This document shows, piece after piece, positions 5,596 to 5,732 of a DNA stretch of 5,732 nt (positions within the stretch are counted from its first letter, which is position 1; each line of letters starts with the position of its first letter). The notes under the pieces are model-generated. The model made no database searches and was not told where the DNA came from. It worked only from the letters and a program-made list of their open reading frames with translations. Source of the stretch: M3007 sp033762055 (lineage in GTDB: Bacteria > Bacteroidota > Bacteroidia > Chitinophagales > Saprospiraceae); assembly GCA_033762055.1 (NCBI GenBank), contig JANRLZ010000319.1:1-5732 (forward strand), given 5' to 3'. Made by a program: the position numbers and the translations under genes.

Positions 5596-5732
5596 TCATC
5601 GCTTCACCACCCCTGTCTCCCATACCACCCGCCCGTTGCGGGTAATGAGCAGCCGGTACGGCCCCGCCGGCAAAGTCTCCAGCGATAGTTGTTGCACCGG
5701 GCTGCCGTCGAGCGTCCGGGTGTGGAGCCGCC
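5596..5732 (-). CDS. C-terminal end of a T9SS-exported protein (gene runs off the right edge)
   Basis: On the minus strand an open frame enters at 5732 and ends at the stop codon 5596-5598, giving 44 residues. They end PVQQLSLETLPAGPYRLLIT followed by RNGRVVWETGVVKR. The pattern hydrophobic-LETLPAG-Y-hydrophobic strand-NG-strand-KR is the last part of a type A T9SS sorting domain, which directs passage across the outer membrane and is cut off by the PorU sortase. The functional part of the protein lies outside the window, so its role is unknown. The gene converges with the Asp-box protein gene. Confidence 0.75.
   Translation of the reverse strand, partial: RLHTRTLDGSPVQQLSLETLPAGPYRLLITRNGRVVWETGVVKR

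Noticed and set aside
5354..5623. Minus-strand 89-codon frame across the end of the Asp-box gene
   Set aside because: It overlaps the well-supported Asp-box coding end and the true minus-strand T9SS-tail gene in a different frame; no family resemblance.

Overview
The window looks like a chromosomal segment of a Bacteroidota bacterium, most plausibly from the Saprospiria/Chitinophagia side of the phylum (the class is an inference). Two proteins end in type A sorting domains of the type IX secretion system (T9SS), a system confined to the Bacteroidetes supergroup. Two intergenic regions carry exact matches to the Bacteroidota -7 promoter element TAnnTTTG. No gene start has a convincing Shine-Dalgarno sequence.

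Layout, left to right: (1) the 5' end of a minus-strand lipoprotein gene cut by the window edge (138 to 1); (2) a divergent plus-strand gene for a secreted multidomain subtilisin-like (S8) peptidase with a T9SS tail (188-2545); (3) 29 bases later, a cyclase-family metal hydrolase related to bacterial kynurenine formamidase (2575-3264); (4) a 122-base regulatory gap; (5) a membrane-anchored one-component regulator with an N-terminal membrane/periplasmic sensor part and a C-terminal OmpR/PhoB-type winged helix (3387-4283); (6) a 192-base intergenic region with a G-rich/C-rich imperfect inverted repeat followed by a second regulatory block; (7) a secreted Asp-box (BNR-like) beta-propeller protein (4476-5516); (8) the 3' end of a convergent minus-strand gene for another T9SS-exported protein (5732 to 5596).

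The most interesting signal is regulatory. The gaps before the regulator gene and before the Asp-box gene contain the same 31-bp block: three direct repeats TTTTACA / TGTTACA / TTTTACA, with starts 11 and 10 bp apart, followed by GCA. Each block lies upstream of an identical TACTTTTG promoter box, and neither promoter has a clear -33 TTG. Direct repeats at one-helical-turn spacing are the classic binding layout of OmpR/PhoB winged helices, and the gene between the two blocks encodes such a protein. The inference is a compact, self-regulated unit: a membrane-bound one-component sensor-regulator that activates its own gene and that of the neighbouring secreted beta-propeller protein. This pairing is not one I can name from the literature.

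The peptidase and cyclase on the left may be cotranscribed, but nothing in the sequence ties them functionally to the regulator unit.
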